Notes: generated by a model not told the origin, from the sequence alone. Positions 34,888-45,764 are shown, counted from the stretch's first letter. The stretch: 64,000 nt of DNA from Roseicyclus sp. (GCA_018401055.1 JAGYLB010000114.1:39141-103140); one strand, 5' to 3'. Made by a program: numbers and translations.

Positions 34888-35595
34888 CTAAAGCAGGTCG
34901 CGGACCGCGCCGAGATCGTCGATGACGGTCTCGACGTGCAGCGACAGCATGAGGTCACGGTGTTCCCCTTCGCGTCCCTGCAAATGCGCCCCGCCAACGA
35001 ACCCCAGCGCGCGCATGCCTGCCGCGTGTGCAGCCCGTGCGCCCGCGGGCGAATCCTCGATCACCAGACAGCGCTCGGGCGCGACCCCCATTTCGCGGGC
35101 GGCGTGCAAGAAGATGTCGGGCGCGGGTTTGCCGCGCGCGACCATGTCGGCGCTGTAGACCTTGTCGCCAAAACGCGGCGCCAGACCCGTCACCGCCAGC
35201 GCGACACCCAGCCGTTCCATCGACCCGCCCGACGCGATGCAATAGCCATGGCCCCGCGCATCAAGATGGTCGAGCAGCGCCAGCGCACCGGCCATCGGCT
35301 GCAACTCGGCCCGGAAGCGGGAGAAAAGATGCGCATACCACCGCGCCTCGAACTCCTCGGGCGGATAGGCGGGGGTGGCGACGGTCTGCAGGAACGCGTT
35401 GATCTGCCGGATCGAGCCGCCAAGGAAGGTCTCGCGCACCTGCGCCTCGGTCATCGCGATGCCGAAGTCTTGCAGGCTGTCGCGCAGCGTGCTGAGCGAG
35501 ATCACCTCGCTGTCGACCAGAACGCCGTCGAAATCGAAGATCACGACCGTGCGTGCCTCAGTCGCGGGGGCCGCCTTTTGCATTTTCTGTGACAT
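34888..35595 (-). CDS. HAD-superfamily phosphatase of the sugar-phosphatase type
   Basis: The 235-residue protein has HAD motif I VIFDFDGVLVDSE, a helical cap, motif II IASGGSMERL, and motif III/IV KPAPDIFLHAA with VIEDSPAGARAAHAAGM. This is the beta-phosphoglucomutase/sugar-phosphatase branch. It lies 16 bases after the polyol ABC ATPase gene on the same strand, so it belongs to that transcript. Dephosphorylation of toxic sugar or polyol phosphates, as for similar genes in rhodobacterial polyol operons, is the likely role. ATG at 35595 (MSQKMQK) or 35583 can both start it; the longer one is used. Confidence 0.85.
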   Translation of the reverse strand: MSQKMQKAAPATEARTVVIFDFDGVLVDSEVISLSTLRDSLQDFGIAMTEAQVRETFLGGSIRQINAFLQTVATPAYPPEEFEARWYAHLFSRFRAELQPMAGALALLDHLDARGHGYCIASGGSMERLGVALAVTGLAPRFGDKVYSADMVARGKPAPDIFLHAAREMGVAPERCLVIEDSPAGARAAHAAGMRALGFVGGAHLQGREGEHRDLMLSLHVETVIDDLGAVRDLL

Positions 35596-35611
35596 GCCCG
35601 GCCCCGTCAGG

Positions 35612-36631
35612 TCAGGCCCGCCCGTCGGCATCGAAACGATGCAACCGATGCGCGGGGATTTCGAGGCCGATCCGGGTGTCGGGCACGGTGCTGTCATCGC
35701 CATCGGTGCGCACAACGAGGGTCAGGTCGTCGGTGATGCGCGCGTACAGCAGCGTCTCGCCGCCCAATTGTTCGCGCACCAGGATCGTGCCATCGAAATG
35801 ACCGGTCCCTTCGGGCTGGATCACAAAATGCTCGGGCTGGCAGCCGATGTAGGCCGTCGCACCATCCAGTGTCAGGCCCTTGAGCCCCGGCACACGGGAT
35901 TGGGCAAAGACGTTCATCGCGGGCGAGCCGATGAATTCCGCCACGAACTTGGTCGCGGGGCGATGGTACAGGTCAAGGGGCGCACCCACCTGTTCGATGC
36001 GCCCGCCGTTCAGGACCACGATCCTGTCGGCCATGGTCATCGCTTCGACCTGATCGTGGGTGACGTAGATCATCGTGGCGTTCAGTTGCTTGTGCAGCGC
36101 CTCAAGCTCCACGCGCATCTGAACCCGCAGCTTGGCGTCAAGGTTCGAGAGCGGCTCGTCGAACAAGAACACCTTGGGGCTTTTCACGATGGCCCGTCCG
36201 ATGGCAACGCGCTGGCGCTGGCCGCCCGACAATTGCGAGGGCTTGCGGTCGAGGTAGTCGGTCAGCTGCAAGATGCGCGCGGCCTCGGCGATGCGGCGAG
36301 TGCGCTCAGTAGGGTCGACCTTGTTGACCTTGAGGCCGAATTCCATGTTCTGGCGCACCGTCATGTGCGGAAACAGGGCATAAGACTGGAACACCATCGC
36401 CACGCCGCGATCGGCAGGGTCGGCATCGGTCACGTCATCCGCGCCGATCCGCACCTGCCCTGAGTCGATACCCTCAAGCCCCGCGATGGCGCGCAGCAGC
36501 GTGGATTTCCCACAACCCGACGGCCCGACGAAGACGACGAAAGCCCCATCCTCGATGTCGAGCGATACGTCGAACAGGGCCTGCGTCGCGCCATAGAACT
36601 TGTTGATCCGGCTCAGGTTGACGGTTGCCAC
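35612..36631 (-). CDS. Sugar/polyol ABC importer ATPase (MalK/SmoK/UgpC type)
   Basis: The 339-residue protein has Walker A GPSGCGKST near residue 37, Q-loop VFQSYALFPHMTV, signature LSGGQRQRVAIGRA, Walker B VFLFDEPLSNLD and the H-loop YVTHDQVEAM. A C-terminal TOBE-type domain of about 100 residues (GGETLLYARITDDL) is typical of carbohydrate CUT1 ATPases. It should energise the importer formed by the three genes that diverge from it at 36783-39896. The frame is intact. The shared intergenic region carries the candidate operator TACATTTGTA. Confidence 0.93.
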   Translation of the reverse strand: MATVNLSRINKFYGATQALFDVSLDIEDGAFVVFVGPSGCGKSTLLRAIAGLEGIDSGQVRIGADDVTDADPADRGVAMVFQSYALFPHMTVRQNMEFGLKVNKVDPTERTRRIAEAARILQLTDYLDRKPSQLSGGQRQRVAIGRAIVKSPKVFLFDEPLSNLDAKLRVQMRVELEALHKQLNATMIYVTHDQVEAMTMADRIVVLNGGRIEQVGAPLDLYHRPATKFVAEFIGSPAMNVFAQSRVPGLKGLTLDGATAYIGCQPEHFVIQPEGTGHFDGTILVREQLGGETLLYARITDDLTLVVRTDGDDSTVPDTRIGLEIPAHRLHRFDADGRA

Positions 36632-36701
36632 GCTGGTCTCCTCCCCCGGTCCCGCGCTGTGCCGCGGATCGCGGACATATGTTTCGGCTGCGAGACTTGT
36701 G

Positions 36702-36732
36702 TTGACTTTAGGTGCATTTCATACATTTGTAT
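36702..36732 (+). promoter_or_regulatory. Promoter region with palindromic operator ATACATTTGTAT
   Basis: ATACA-TT-TGTAT at 36721-36732 is a perfect 12-base palindrome, 51 bases before the binding-protein ATG. A TTGACT hexamer at 36702-36707 lies just upstream. The palindrome would cover the -10 area. The core TACATTTGTA recurs at 42414-42429 in front of the xylB and xylitol-dehydrogenase genes, so it is probably the site of the SorC-type regulator encoded between them. Confidence 0.65.
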
Positions 36733-36782
36733 TATAGTCGAGACAAATGATTTCAACGCTGTCACGACTAGGGAGGATACCA

Positions 36783-38127
36783 ATGAACCTGAAATCCATG
36801 CTCTGCACTACAGCGCTTGTGGCTGCGACCGCACCGCCGCCACTGCCCAATCCGGCACCTGGAGTCTGGCCGAGGCCGCCGCGCCCTATGCCGGCACGAC
36901 CGTCGATGTCGTGTTCCTGCTGCGCCCGGGTTATGACGCCATCCAGGAAATGCTGCCCGCCTTTACCGAAGAAACGGGCATCAACATCAACATCGTCACC
37001 CACCCCTACGAGAACGCACTCGGCGAACAGGTCCGCGACTTCGTGGCCGGCGGCGATCTGGACATCGCGCTGATCGACCTCGTGTGGATCGGCAACTTCG
37101 CCGAGAATGAATGGATCGTGCCGGTCGAAGACATCATGGCGCGCTTCCCCGAACTGGTCGATCCGGCGCTCGACATGGACGATTTCTTTCCGCTGGTGCT
37201 GAACGCGTTCGGCGGCTGGAACGACACGATCTACGGCCTGCCCTTCGACAACTATTCCGGCCTGATGTTCTACAACCGCTGCATGCTGGAAGAGGCCGGG
37301 TTCGACGGCCCGCCCGAGACGTGGCAAGGAACTGATGGATGTCTACGGCCCGGCCCTGACCGGGGACGGCCAGTACGCCTTTGCCCTGCAGTCCAAGCGC
37401 AACGAGACGCAATCGGCCGACAGTTTCGCCCGGATGCTCTGGCCCTTCGGCGGGTCCTTCCTGAACGAGGAATTCCGCTCGAACCTGTTGAGCGCGGAAA
37501 GCCAGGCCGGTCTCAACTTCCGCCAGGAGCTGATGCAGTTCATGCCCGACGGCATCGTGGCCTGGGACCATGCCGAAACCGTCAACGCTTTCGCGCAGGG
37601 CGAGGTGGCGATGATCACGGAATGGTCGGCCTTCTATTCGTCGGTCGTCGATCCTACGACCTCGCGCGTGGCCGATTGCGTGGCCATCGCGCCCGAACCG
37701 GCGGGTCCGGCAGGGCGCAAGCCCGGCGCTGGGCGGCTTCTCGCTGGCCGTGGCTGCTCAGGCAGACGAGGCCGAGCAGGCCGCGGCATGGCTGTTCATC
37801 CAGTGGGCGACCTCGGCCGACAATGCGGTGGAATACCTTGAGCGGGGCGGCGTGCCCGCGCGGCAGTCGGCCTATGCCGACCCGGCGCTGGCCGAAACCT
37901 ACATGTTCATCCCCGCGCTGGTCGAAAGCTGGCAGGAAGGCGTGCCGGAGTTCCGCCCGCGCTTTGCCGAATGGCCGGAAATCTCGGAAGTGGTGCAGGA
38001 ATGGGGCACCCGGATGATGCTGGGCGAAGTCAGCGTCGAGGAAGGCGCGACCGAGATCGGCACCCGCATGGAAGCGATCCTCGAGGCGTCGGGCTACTAC
38101 AGCGGCGACAAGCCTCTCGCGCAGTAA
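36783..38127 (+). CDS. Sugar/polyol ABC importer periplasmic binding protein (three frameshifts)
   Basis: The reconstructed protein of about 447 residues is a CUT1-type extracellular solute-binding protein. The signal peptide begins [17 protein letters not shown] at 36783. The fold shows [65 protein letters not shown] and the C-terminal helix [23 protein letters not shown]. Frame changes are near 36833, 37328 and 37720; family sequence resumes each time, so sequence errors are likely. It delivers substrate, probably a sugar alcohol, to the two permeases encoded downstream. The gene order is like smoEFG of Rhodobacter. Confidence 0.85.
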
Positions 38128-38200
38128 GCGCGCGGATCGACATGACTGGCCGGGGCGGTCACGACTGCGCCGCCCGGTTTCCTATAGGGAGGAACAGGAG

Positions 38201-39069
38201 ATGCGCGGCAAGACGTCGCGCAGGACGATATTCGCCTTCATCGGGCCATCGGTGATCGCCTTGGCGTTGATCGGGATTGCGCCGCTCATCTACGCGGCCT
38301 GGACCTCGGTGCATTTCTTCAACCTCACCCAGCTGCGCCGTGTGCGCGTTCATCGGGCTGGACAATTACCAGACCGTCCTGACCGACAGCGCCTTTTGGC
38401 AGGCCATGGGGCGCACATTCTTTCTCTTGGGCACATCGCTGCCTCTGCAACTGGCGCTGGGTTTGGGCATCGCACTGGTCCTGCACCAGCCGGGGCTGAC
38501 CCTGGTGAAGACGCTTGTGCCGCCTCAGCCTCGTGCTGCCGATGGCCACGACCTATGCCGTCGTCGGCCTGCTGGGGCAGGTGATGTTCAACCAGAGCTT
38601 CGGCGTGGTGAACCAGCTGATGGGCGGGGCCAACATCAACTGGATCGGCGACCCGACCAACGCTTTCATCATGATCATCTTCTGGGACGTCTGGCAGTGG
38701 ACGCCCTTTGTGGCGCTGGTGCTTCTGGCGGGCCTCACTATGGTGCCCGGCGAGGTCGAAGAAGCCGCAAGGCTTGGAAACGAAAGCTGGTGGACGATCC
38801 TGCGCTACGTCCAGCTGCCGTTTCTGGTGCCCGGTCTGGTCGCCGTCCTGATCTTGCGCACCGCCGACACGCTGAAACTCTTCGACATGGTGTTTACCCT
38901 CACGCGAGGCGGGCCGGGGGCATCGACCGAATTCATATCGCTGATGATCCAGCGCGTGGGCTTCCGCGCCTTCGATCAGGGTCTGGCCTCGGCACAGGCA
39001 ATCATCTTGCTGATCATCACCATCTTGCTCGCGCGGATCTACATCCGCGTCTTCTACAAGGAGGTCTGA
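38201..39069 (+). CDS. Sugar/polyol ABC permease 1 (two frameshifts)
   Basis: The repaired permease of about 289 residues has six helices of the MalF type. Segments: MRGKTSRRTIFAFIGPSVI, FIGLDNYQTVLTDSAFWQAM in the second frame, and LVLPMATTYAVVGLLGQVMF in the third. The EAA loop is EEAARLGNESWWTILRYVQLPFLVPG, which docks to the ATPase. Frame changes are near 38338 and 38517. It starts after the binding-protein gene and precedes the second permease by four bases. Confidence 0.85.
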
Positions 39070-39073
39070 GGCG

Positions 39074-39896
39074 ATGACCCGCACCCAAAGGTCCTACGCC
39101 ATCCAACTTCTGCTTTTGGCCGTGATCATCGTGATCTGCGTCTTTCCGTTCTACTGGATGGTCACGACATCGTTGAAAACGCAGGTCGTGGCGCTGCAAG
39201 CCCCGCCTGCCTGGCTGTTCGAGCCGACGCTGAACAATTACCGCGAGGCGCTGTTCGAGGACGGGGTGGGCCGCTCGCTGCTCAATTCGCTGATCATCGC
39301 CGTGTCCACAACGGCGCTTGCGCTGGTTCTGGGGGTTCCGGCCGCCTTTGCGCTGGCGCGGTTCGAGTTTCGCGGCAAAAGGATTTGTGGTTCTGGTTCA
39401 TCACCAACCGCATGGTGTCGCCCATCGTGCTGGCGCTGCCCTTCTTCTTGATCGCGCGGAATTTCGACCTGCTGGATCGTCATATCACGTTGATGCTGAT
39501 CTACCTGACCTTCAACCTGCCCATCGTGATCTGGATCGTCACCGACCAGATCCGCGGCATCCCTATGATCTGGACGAGGCCGCCCGGATGGAGGGCGCGT
39601 CGCAATTCACCATCATGACGCAAGCATCTGTCTGCCGCTGGCGATGCCCGGGGTGGCGGTCTCGGCGATATTCTCCTTCATCTTCTCGTGGAACGAGTTG
39701 ATGTTCGGCCTGATCCTGACCCGGACCGAGGCGCAGTACCGCCCCGGCGATGGCCGTGTCCTTCATGGAAGGTTACGACCTGCCCTATGGCAAGATCATG
39801 GCCACCTCGACGCTGATCGTCATTCCGGTGCTGATCTTCGCGCTGCTCGCCTCCAAGCAACTGGTGCGCGGGTTGACCATGGGGGCGGTGAAGTAG
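39074..39896 (+). CDS. Sugar/polyol ABC permease 2 (three or four frameshifts)
   Basis: This MalG-type permease begins [20 protein letters not shown], with [13 protein letters not shown] as the characteristic first periplasmic loop. Other frames supply [23 protein letters not shown], the EAA loop [32 protein letters not shown] and the final helix [25 protein letters not shown] with stop TAG at 39894-39896. Frame changes are near 39384, 39565, 39625 and 39745. About 273 residues when repaired. With the other components it forms a complete importer. Confidence 0.82.
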
Positions 39897-39966
39897 CCGT
39901 GCGGTTTGACGGTTGCCATGTCGCGCGGCGTTCTACATCACGATCTGAACCATTAGCGGGAGCCGC

Positions 39967-40949
39967 ATGTCGCGCAGCATCAAGACTGAACAGATCGACG
40001 TCGAAGAACAGCTTCTGGTGCGCCTCGCTTATGCCTGCGAGATCGAGGGGCTGACGCAGGCCGAGGCCGCCGAGCGGTTCGGCCTGACCCGTCTGCGCGT
40101 GAACAAGGGCCTGAGCGACCTGCGCCAGCGTGGCATCTTGCGTGTGTCGATCGACAGCGTCTATGCGGCCAGCGCCGAACTGGAATGGCGGCTGGCCGAT
40201 CGGTTCGGACTGAAGCGCGCGGTGGTTGTGCCCAGCCCGGAAAAGCCCGCCTCGGTCACGCCACTGGTCAGCGCGGGCTTGGGCGGTCATCTGGGCACGT
40301 TGCTGCAAGATCCAGCAATGCGACGGTTCGGGATGTCATGGGGCAATACACTGAACCTTGCGACGCGGCACATGCAGCCGATCAACCGGCCCGATCTGGA
40401 AATCGTCTCGGTGATGGGCGGCATCCTGCGCGGATCGGACGTGAACGGCTACGAGATCACGACACGGCTGGCCGATCTGTGCAACGCGCAGCACAGTTTC
40501 TTTGTCGCGCCGGTTTATGCGGGCAGCGCGGCCAGTCGGCGGATGTTCATGGAACAAGACGTGATCGTCGAGGGGCTGGAGAAACTGCGCGGCTGCGATG
40601 CGGTGGCGCTGGCTGCGGGTGACCTGAGCAGTTCGCTTCTGGTGCGCGATGCGCTGCCGCGCGATGTGGATCTGGCCGAACTGGTGGCGCTGGGGGGCGT
40701 GGGCGATATCATCGGCCATATTCTGGATGCCGAAGGGCGGCTGGTCGATCACGACATCAACCGGCGGCTCGTGGGTCTGACGCTGGAGGATCTGCGCGCC
40801 ATTCCCAACGTGATCCTTGCCAGGCGGGCGGGGTGCACAAGGTGCCGGTGATCTGCGCCGCCCTGCGCGCGGGCTTCGTCGATACGCTGGTGACGGATGA
40901 AGCGACGGCCGAGGCGGTGCTGGCCACCTGCGGTCAGGTGGCCGCGTAA
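39967..40949 (+). CDS. SorC-family sugar-binding transcriptional regulator (one frameshift)
   Basis: The N-terminal helix-turn-helix ([25 protein letters not shown]) and the C-terminal sugar-phosphate-sensing domain (VVPSPEKP, ... [54 protein letters not shown]) identify SorC/DeoR-like regulators. The frame breaks near 40825; the next frame gives [22 protein letters not shown] and a stop at 40947-40949. It lies between the ABC importer and xylB and should control both, with a phosphorylated pentitol product as effector. The shared palindrome TACATTTGTA is its probable site. Confidence 0.88.
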
Positions 40950-42375
40950 AGCGCCTGCCATTCGCGGTGCGCCACGGCATAGGCGGCGCTGCGCCCGGCA
41001 TCGAGGCCGGATCACCCTGCGCCACTGCAGGCTTCCCGAACAGCGCCGGATCACTAGCCCCCTGCCACCGCCGCTTGCGCCAGCCGCGCCGCGCCAAAAG
41101 CCGCGCCATATTCGCCGCGTTCGGGGATCAGCAGCGTCACGTCGCAGATATCGGCGATGATCTGCAGCCAGGCGCGCGACCGTGACCCACCGCCCACCGC
41201 ATAGGCTTGATCAATTTTTGTGCCTGCCGCCGCCAAGGCATCGACGCAGTCCTTGAGCGCGAAACCCACGCCTTCCAGTACCGCCTGCACCAGATCGGCA
41301 GCATCCGTCTGCGCCGTCATGCCATGGAACGACGCCTGCACCATCGGGTCGTTGTGGGGCGTGCGCACACCCGTCAGGTAAGGCAGAAAGCGCACGGGCG
41401 ACGGGCCGTCGATCCGCTCGGGCAGCAGTGCCAGCATCGCGGCCACATCGCGGCCCATGATCCGCGCCAGCCAGTCCAGACAACTGGCCGCGGCCAGGAT
41501 CACCCCCATCTGGTGCCAAGTGCCGGGCACCGCGTGGCAAAAGGAATGGACGCCCTGTTTCGTGTTGGGCCGGAACGTCTTGGTCGGCGCAAAGACCACA
41601 CCCGAGGTGCCAAGCGAGACAAAGGCCCCATCCTCCACGATGCCCATGCCGCAAGCCGCCGCCGCATTGTCGCCCGCCCCGCCCGCGACGATGGTGCCGG
41701 GGGCAAAGCCCCATGCCTCGCAAAGCGCGGCGCGCAGAGTGCCGCTGGCATCTGTCCCCTCCACCAGCCGGGGCATTTGCGCTTGCGTCAAACCAGTGGC
41801 CGTCAGCAACTCGGGCGACCAGACGCGCCCCGCCACATCCAGCCACAGCGTTCCCGCTGCATCAGACATTTCCGCGACATGATCGCCGGTGAGCCACAAC
41901 CGGACGTAATCCTTGGGCAACAGCACGCGCGCAATCTTGTCAAAGATCTCGGGCTCATGGCGCTGCACCCACAGAAGTTTCGGCGCGGTGAAACCGGCCA
42001 TCACCAGGTTGCCGCCGACGCCTTCGAAATCGGCCCGCGCGGTCAGATCAGTCACATTCCTGCGCCGCGCGCCCGTCGTTCCACATGATGCAGGGGCGCA
42101 GCACGCGGTCCTCAGCGTCAAGCAGAACCGCGCCATGCATGTGCCCCGACAGGCCGATGCCGCGAACCTGCCCCAGAAGCCCCGGATGCGCGCCCGCGAT
42201 CTGCGCCAGCGCCTGTTCAATGGCCGCGATCCAGTCGGCGGGGTTCTGTTCGGACATGGGCGCGGGCAGCTTCAGGCTGGCGACCGGCGCATGCGCCTCG
42301 GCCACCACCGCCTGGCCGGTCATCCGTCACCAGCAGCTTGGCCCCCGAGGTGCCCAGATCGATTCCGAGGAACAT
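40934..42375 (-). CDS. xylB: Xylulokinase (several frameshifts)
   Basis: The protein of about 480 residues phosphorylates D-xylulose. The FGGY start MFLGIDLGTSGAKLLVTDD is followed by GLSGHMHGAVLLDAEDRVLRP and IMWNDGRA, AGGAGDNAAAACGMGIVEDG, and SLGTSGVVFAPTKTF, all typical of XylB. The C-terminal part has YAVGGGSRSRAWLQIIADI. The obvious frame stops at 41054, but nearby frames give DPALFGKPAV and [16 protein letters not shown] with a stop at 40934, a standard XylB end. Frame changes are near 41053, 41010, 42055 and 42310. The true end overlaps the convergent SorC gene by 16 bases. Confidence 0.87.
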
Positions 42376-42413
42376 TGCCGTCTCTCCCTGCCGCCGCCGC
42401 GCTTGACCTTGCG

Positions 42414-42429
42414 GATTACATTTGTAATC
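42414..42429. promoter_or_regulatory. Perfect palindromic operator GATTACATTTGTAATC
   Basis: GATTACA-TT-TGTAATC is a perfect 16-base palindrome between the divergent xylB and xylitol-dehydrogenase genes, 39 bases from the xylB start and 98 bases from the dehydrogenase start. Its core TACATTTGTA is identical to the site at 36723-36732 in front of the ABC importer genes, so one regulator, most likely the SorC protein, should act at both. Confidence 0.7.
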
Positions 42430-42526
42430 GTGATGATACTTATGGATCAATCCGGCGGCGGGCTCAACCGCGACACCATCGTCGCAAGCCGCGCGGCCGG
42501 ATACAACAGGCAAGGCACCCCATCCC

Positions 42527-43571
42527 ATGGCACGCGCCCTCGTTCTGGAAGAGACCCGCAGGCTGTCCCTGCGCGACATTGACCTGCCGCAGGCCCCCGG
42601 CGCAGGCGACGTGCGCATCGCCATCGACACGGTCGGCATCTGCGGCAGCGACGTGCATTACTACACCCATGGGCGGATCGGCCCCTTTGTGGTCGAGGCC
42701 CCCATGGTGCTGGGCCATGAGGCATCGGGCGTGGTGGTGGAATGCGGGCCGGGTGTCACCGGCCTTTCGGTCGGCGACCGGGTCTGCATGGAGCCGGGCA
42801 TTCCCGATGGCAGTTCGAGGGCGTCTAAACTGGGGGTCTACAACGTCGACCCTTCGGTGCGCTTCTGGGCCACGCCGCCGATCCATGGTTGCCTGACGCC
42901 GCATGTGGTGCATCCGGCGGCCTTCACCTACCGCCTGCCCGACAACGTCAGCTTCGCCGAGGGCGCGATGGTGGAACCGCTCGCGATTGGGCTTCAAGCG
43001 GCGACCAAGGCGCGGATCAAGCCGGGCGATGTGGCGCTGGTGACGGGGGCGGGCCCCATCGGCATCCTGACGGCGCTGGCCGCATTGGCGGGCGGCTGCG
43101 CGCGGGTCTACATCAGCGATCTGGTCGATGCGAAACTGGGCGTGGCCACGCAATATGGCAATATCATCCCCCTCAACGTGACACGCGCGGATGCGGCCGC
43201 GCGCATCCGCGACGGAAACGGGCGGTTGGGGGGCCGATGTGGTGTTCGAATGCGCGGGTGCTGCGGCCTCGATCAATACCGCGCTTGAGACCGTGGCGCC
43301 CGCAGGCTGTGTTGTCTGGGTCGGAATGCCGGTCGATCCGGTGCCGGTCGATCTGGTGCTGGCGCAGTCAAAGGAAATCCGGATGGAGACCGTGTTCCGC
43401 TACGCCAACATGTATGACCGCGCTATCGCGCTGATGGGGTCGGGCAAGATCGACCTCAAGCCGCTGATCTCGGAAACCTTTGCCTTCGAGGACAGCATCA
43501 AGGCCTTCGACCGCGCGGTCGAGGCGCGGCCCACCGATGTGAAAATCCAGATCACCATGGGCCGGGCATGA
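42527..43571 (+). CDS. Zinc-dependent polyol (xylitol/sorbitol-type) dehydrogenase (one frameshift)
   Basis: The repaired 347-residue enzyme belongs to the zinc MDR polyol dehydrogenases. [21 protein letters not shown] holds the catalytic cysteine and the HxxxHG motif. [15 protein letters not shown] contains the zinc histidine/glutamate pair. [19 protein letters not shown] binds NAD. The structural-zinc cysteines seen in yeast ADH are absent, as in sorbitol/xylitol dehydrogenase. The frame changes near 43235, and [19 protein letters not shown] continues to 43571. It likely oxidises xylitol to D-xylulose, the substrate of the divergent xylulokinase. The stop overlaps the next start by four bases. 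Confidence 0.87.
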
Positions 43572-44127
43572 CCATGGACCTTGCCGACCGCCTGCTGGAC
43601 GAATTGCGCCCCGGCCTTGCGCCCGGTGTGCTGGCCCAGCTTGGCCCGGTGGCCGAGACGCTGGCGCAGGCGGGCCACATCGCTTGCTACGGCGTCGGGC
43701 GCGAGGGGCTGATGATGAAGGCGCTGGCGATGCGCGCTTTACCACCTTGGCCTCAACGCCCATGTGGTCGGTGACATGACCGCGCCGCCGCTCGGGGCAG
43801 GCGATATCTTGATGGTCAGCGCGGGGCCGGGTGATTTCTCGACCGTGGCGGCTTTGGTTGATGTGGCGCAAGGGGCGGGCGCGCGCGGTCATCTGCGTGA
43901 CGGCGGAACCGGACGGGCCGGTGCCGCAAGCGGCTGACGTGGTACTGCGCATCCCGGCGCAGACCATGGCCGCTGATCAGGGTGCGGCCGCCACCTCCAT
44001 CCTGCCGATGGGTTCGCTTTACGAGGCGCTGATGTTTCTGGTCTTTGAACTTCTTGTGCTCGACCTGCGCGACCGGCTGGGCATCACGCCCGAGGCGATG
44101 CGCGCCAACCACACGAACCTAGAATGA
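43568..44127 (+). CDS. SIS-domain sugar isomerase-like protein (two frameshifts)
   Basis: The repaired protein has about 186 residues. [21 protein letters not shown] and [23 protein letters not shown] match the SIS domain of 6-phospho-3-hexuloisomerase-like proteins. [23 protein letters not shown] is the usual C-terminal helix. Frame changes fall near 43738 and 43880. The family isomerises phosphosugars; hexulose-6-phosphate isomerisation in a RuMP-like route or arabinose-5-P chemistry are both possible. Four-base overlaps join it to the genes on either side. Confidence 0.8.
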
Positions 44128-44897
44128 CCACGCCCGACTGGACCCGGCGTTTCAGCCTTGAGGGGCGCACGGCGCTGATCACCGGCGCATCCTCCGGCAT
44201 CGGTCAGGCGATTGCCGAGGTCTTTGCCGATGCGGGCGCCGATATCCTTGGGCAAGGGCGCGATTTGGGTCGGCTGGCCGAGACGGGCGCGCGTGTGACG
44301 GCAAGGGGCGCCGCTTTGTGCCAATCACCGGCGATCTGGCCGATGCTGGCGAGACGCAAGCCATCGCCGCCCGCGCGCTGAGGCAGCGCCCCGCATCGAC
44401 ATTCTGGTGAATTCGGCGGGCATCGCCCTGACCGGGCCTGTGGTGGGATACAGCCTTTCCGATTGGCACCGCACGCTGGCCGTGAACCTGACTGCACCCT
44501 TTGTGCTGGCCCAAGCGCTGCTGCCCGGCATGATGGCGCGCAAGATGGGCAAGATCATCAACATCTCATCCCAGACCGGTGTCATCGCACTGCAGGACCA
44601 CGCGGCCTATGCGACCTCCAAGGGCGGGCTGAACGCGCTGACCAAATCCCTGATGGTCGAGGCCGCGCCGCACAACGTGCAGGTCAACGCCATCTGCCCC
44701 ACGGTGGTGCTGACCGAGATGGGCAAGACGCTCTGGTCCGCGCCCGACCGCCGCGATCCCTTCATCGCGCGCACGCCACTGGGCCGTTTCGGCGACCCGG
44801 TCGAGATTGCCGATCTGGCGCTCTACCTCGCCTCGCCCGCCTCGGACCTGATGAACGGTGAGATCGTGATGATCGAAGGGGGTATTCCAGCATATGA
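44124..44897 (+). CDS. SDR-family oxidoreductase (at least two frameshifts)
   Basis: The protein has the SDR cofactor motif [24 protein letters not shown] (NAG-type motif), and [10 protein letters not shown] with [15 protein letters not shown], which carries the catalytic Ser, Tyr and Lys. A frame change near 44310-44400 breaks the first third. The end is uncertain in the given sequence; adding one G to the five-G run at 44878-44882 yields IEGGYSSI and a stop at 44895-44897. That end overlaps the epimerase start as ATGA, like every other junction of this operon. About 257 residues. Gluconate- or polyol-type substrates are likely. Confidence 0.82.
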
Positions 44898-45764
44898 AGG
44901 GTTTTGGCGTTCACACCAGCATGTGGACCATGCGCTGGGATGCGGAAGGGGCCGCGCGCGCGATTGCGGCGGCCAAGGCCTCGGGCATGGATTTTCTGGA
45001 AATCGCGTTGCTTGACCCAAGCTCGACCGATGCCGCCTTGGGCCGCCGGTTGCTGGAACAGGCGGGCCTGCCTGCCGTCTGTTCGCTGGGCCTGCCGCAA
45101 GCGGTCTGGGCCTCGCACAACCCTGACGGCGCGATCGGTTTCCTGACGCTGGCGCTGGAGAAATGCGCGGGGCTGGGCGCCTTGGCCCTAACGGGCGTGA
45201 CCTATGGCGGGATCGGCGAGCGGGTCGGGCCTGCCGCCGACCGCCACCGAACTCGACAACGTCGCCCGCGTGATCGAGGCTGCGGCGCGGATTGCGCGGG
45301 GGCATGGTCTGGCCTTCGGGATCGAACCGGTGAACCGCTACGAGACGCATCTGATCAACACCGCCGCCCAAGGGGTGGCGATGATCGAACGAGTGGGGGC
45401 CGACAACCTGTTCCTGCACCTCGACACCTACCACATGAACATCGAGGAAAAGGGCGCGGCCAACGGCATCATCGCGGGCCGCGACCACCTGCGCTACATC
45501 CACTTGTCGGAATCCGACCGGGGCACGCCGGGCGAGGGGACCTGCGACTGGGACGAGATCTTCGGCGCATTGGCGGCCATCGGGTTCGAAGGCGGTTTGG
45601 CGATGGAAAGCTTCGTCAACATGCCGCCGGAAATCGCCCATGGCCTGTCGGTCTGGCGGCCTGTCGCGGATAGCGCCGAGGAGGTGATCAGCCGCGGCCT
45701 GCCCTTCTTGCGCAACAAGGCGCGGCAATACGGGTTGATCGACCGGGAAAGGAGGGCTGAATGA
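44894..45764 (+). CDS. Ketose 3-epimerase (tagatose/psicose 3-epimerase family, one frameshift)
   Basis: The TIM-barrel protein of about 290 residues matches the D-tagatose 3-epimerase/D-psicose 3-epimerase family. Metal ligands appear as [43 protein letters not shown] and [11 protein letters not shown], the expected Glu, Asp, His and Glu. The frame changes near 45230 (GERVG to [10 protein letters not shown]). These enzymes epimerise ketoses at C3, including D-ribulose to D-xylulose. Here the operon contains enzymes for both ketoses, so this reaction would connect them. The exact substrate is inferred. Confidence 0.85.
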
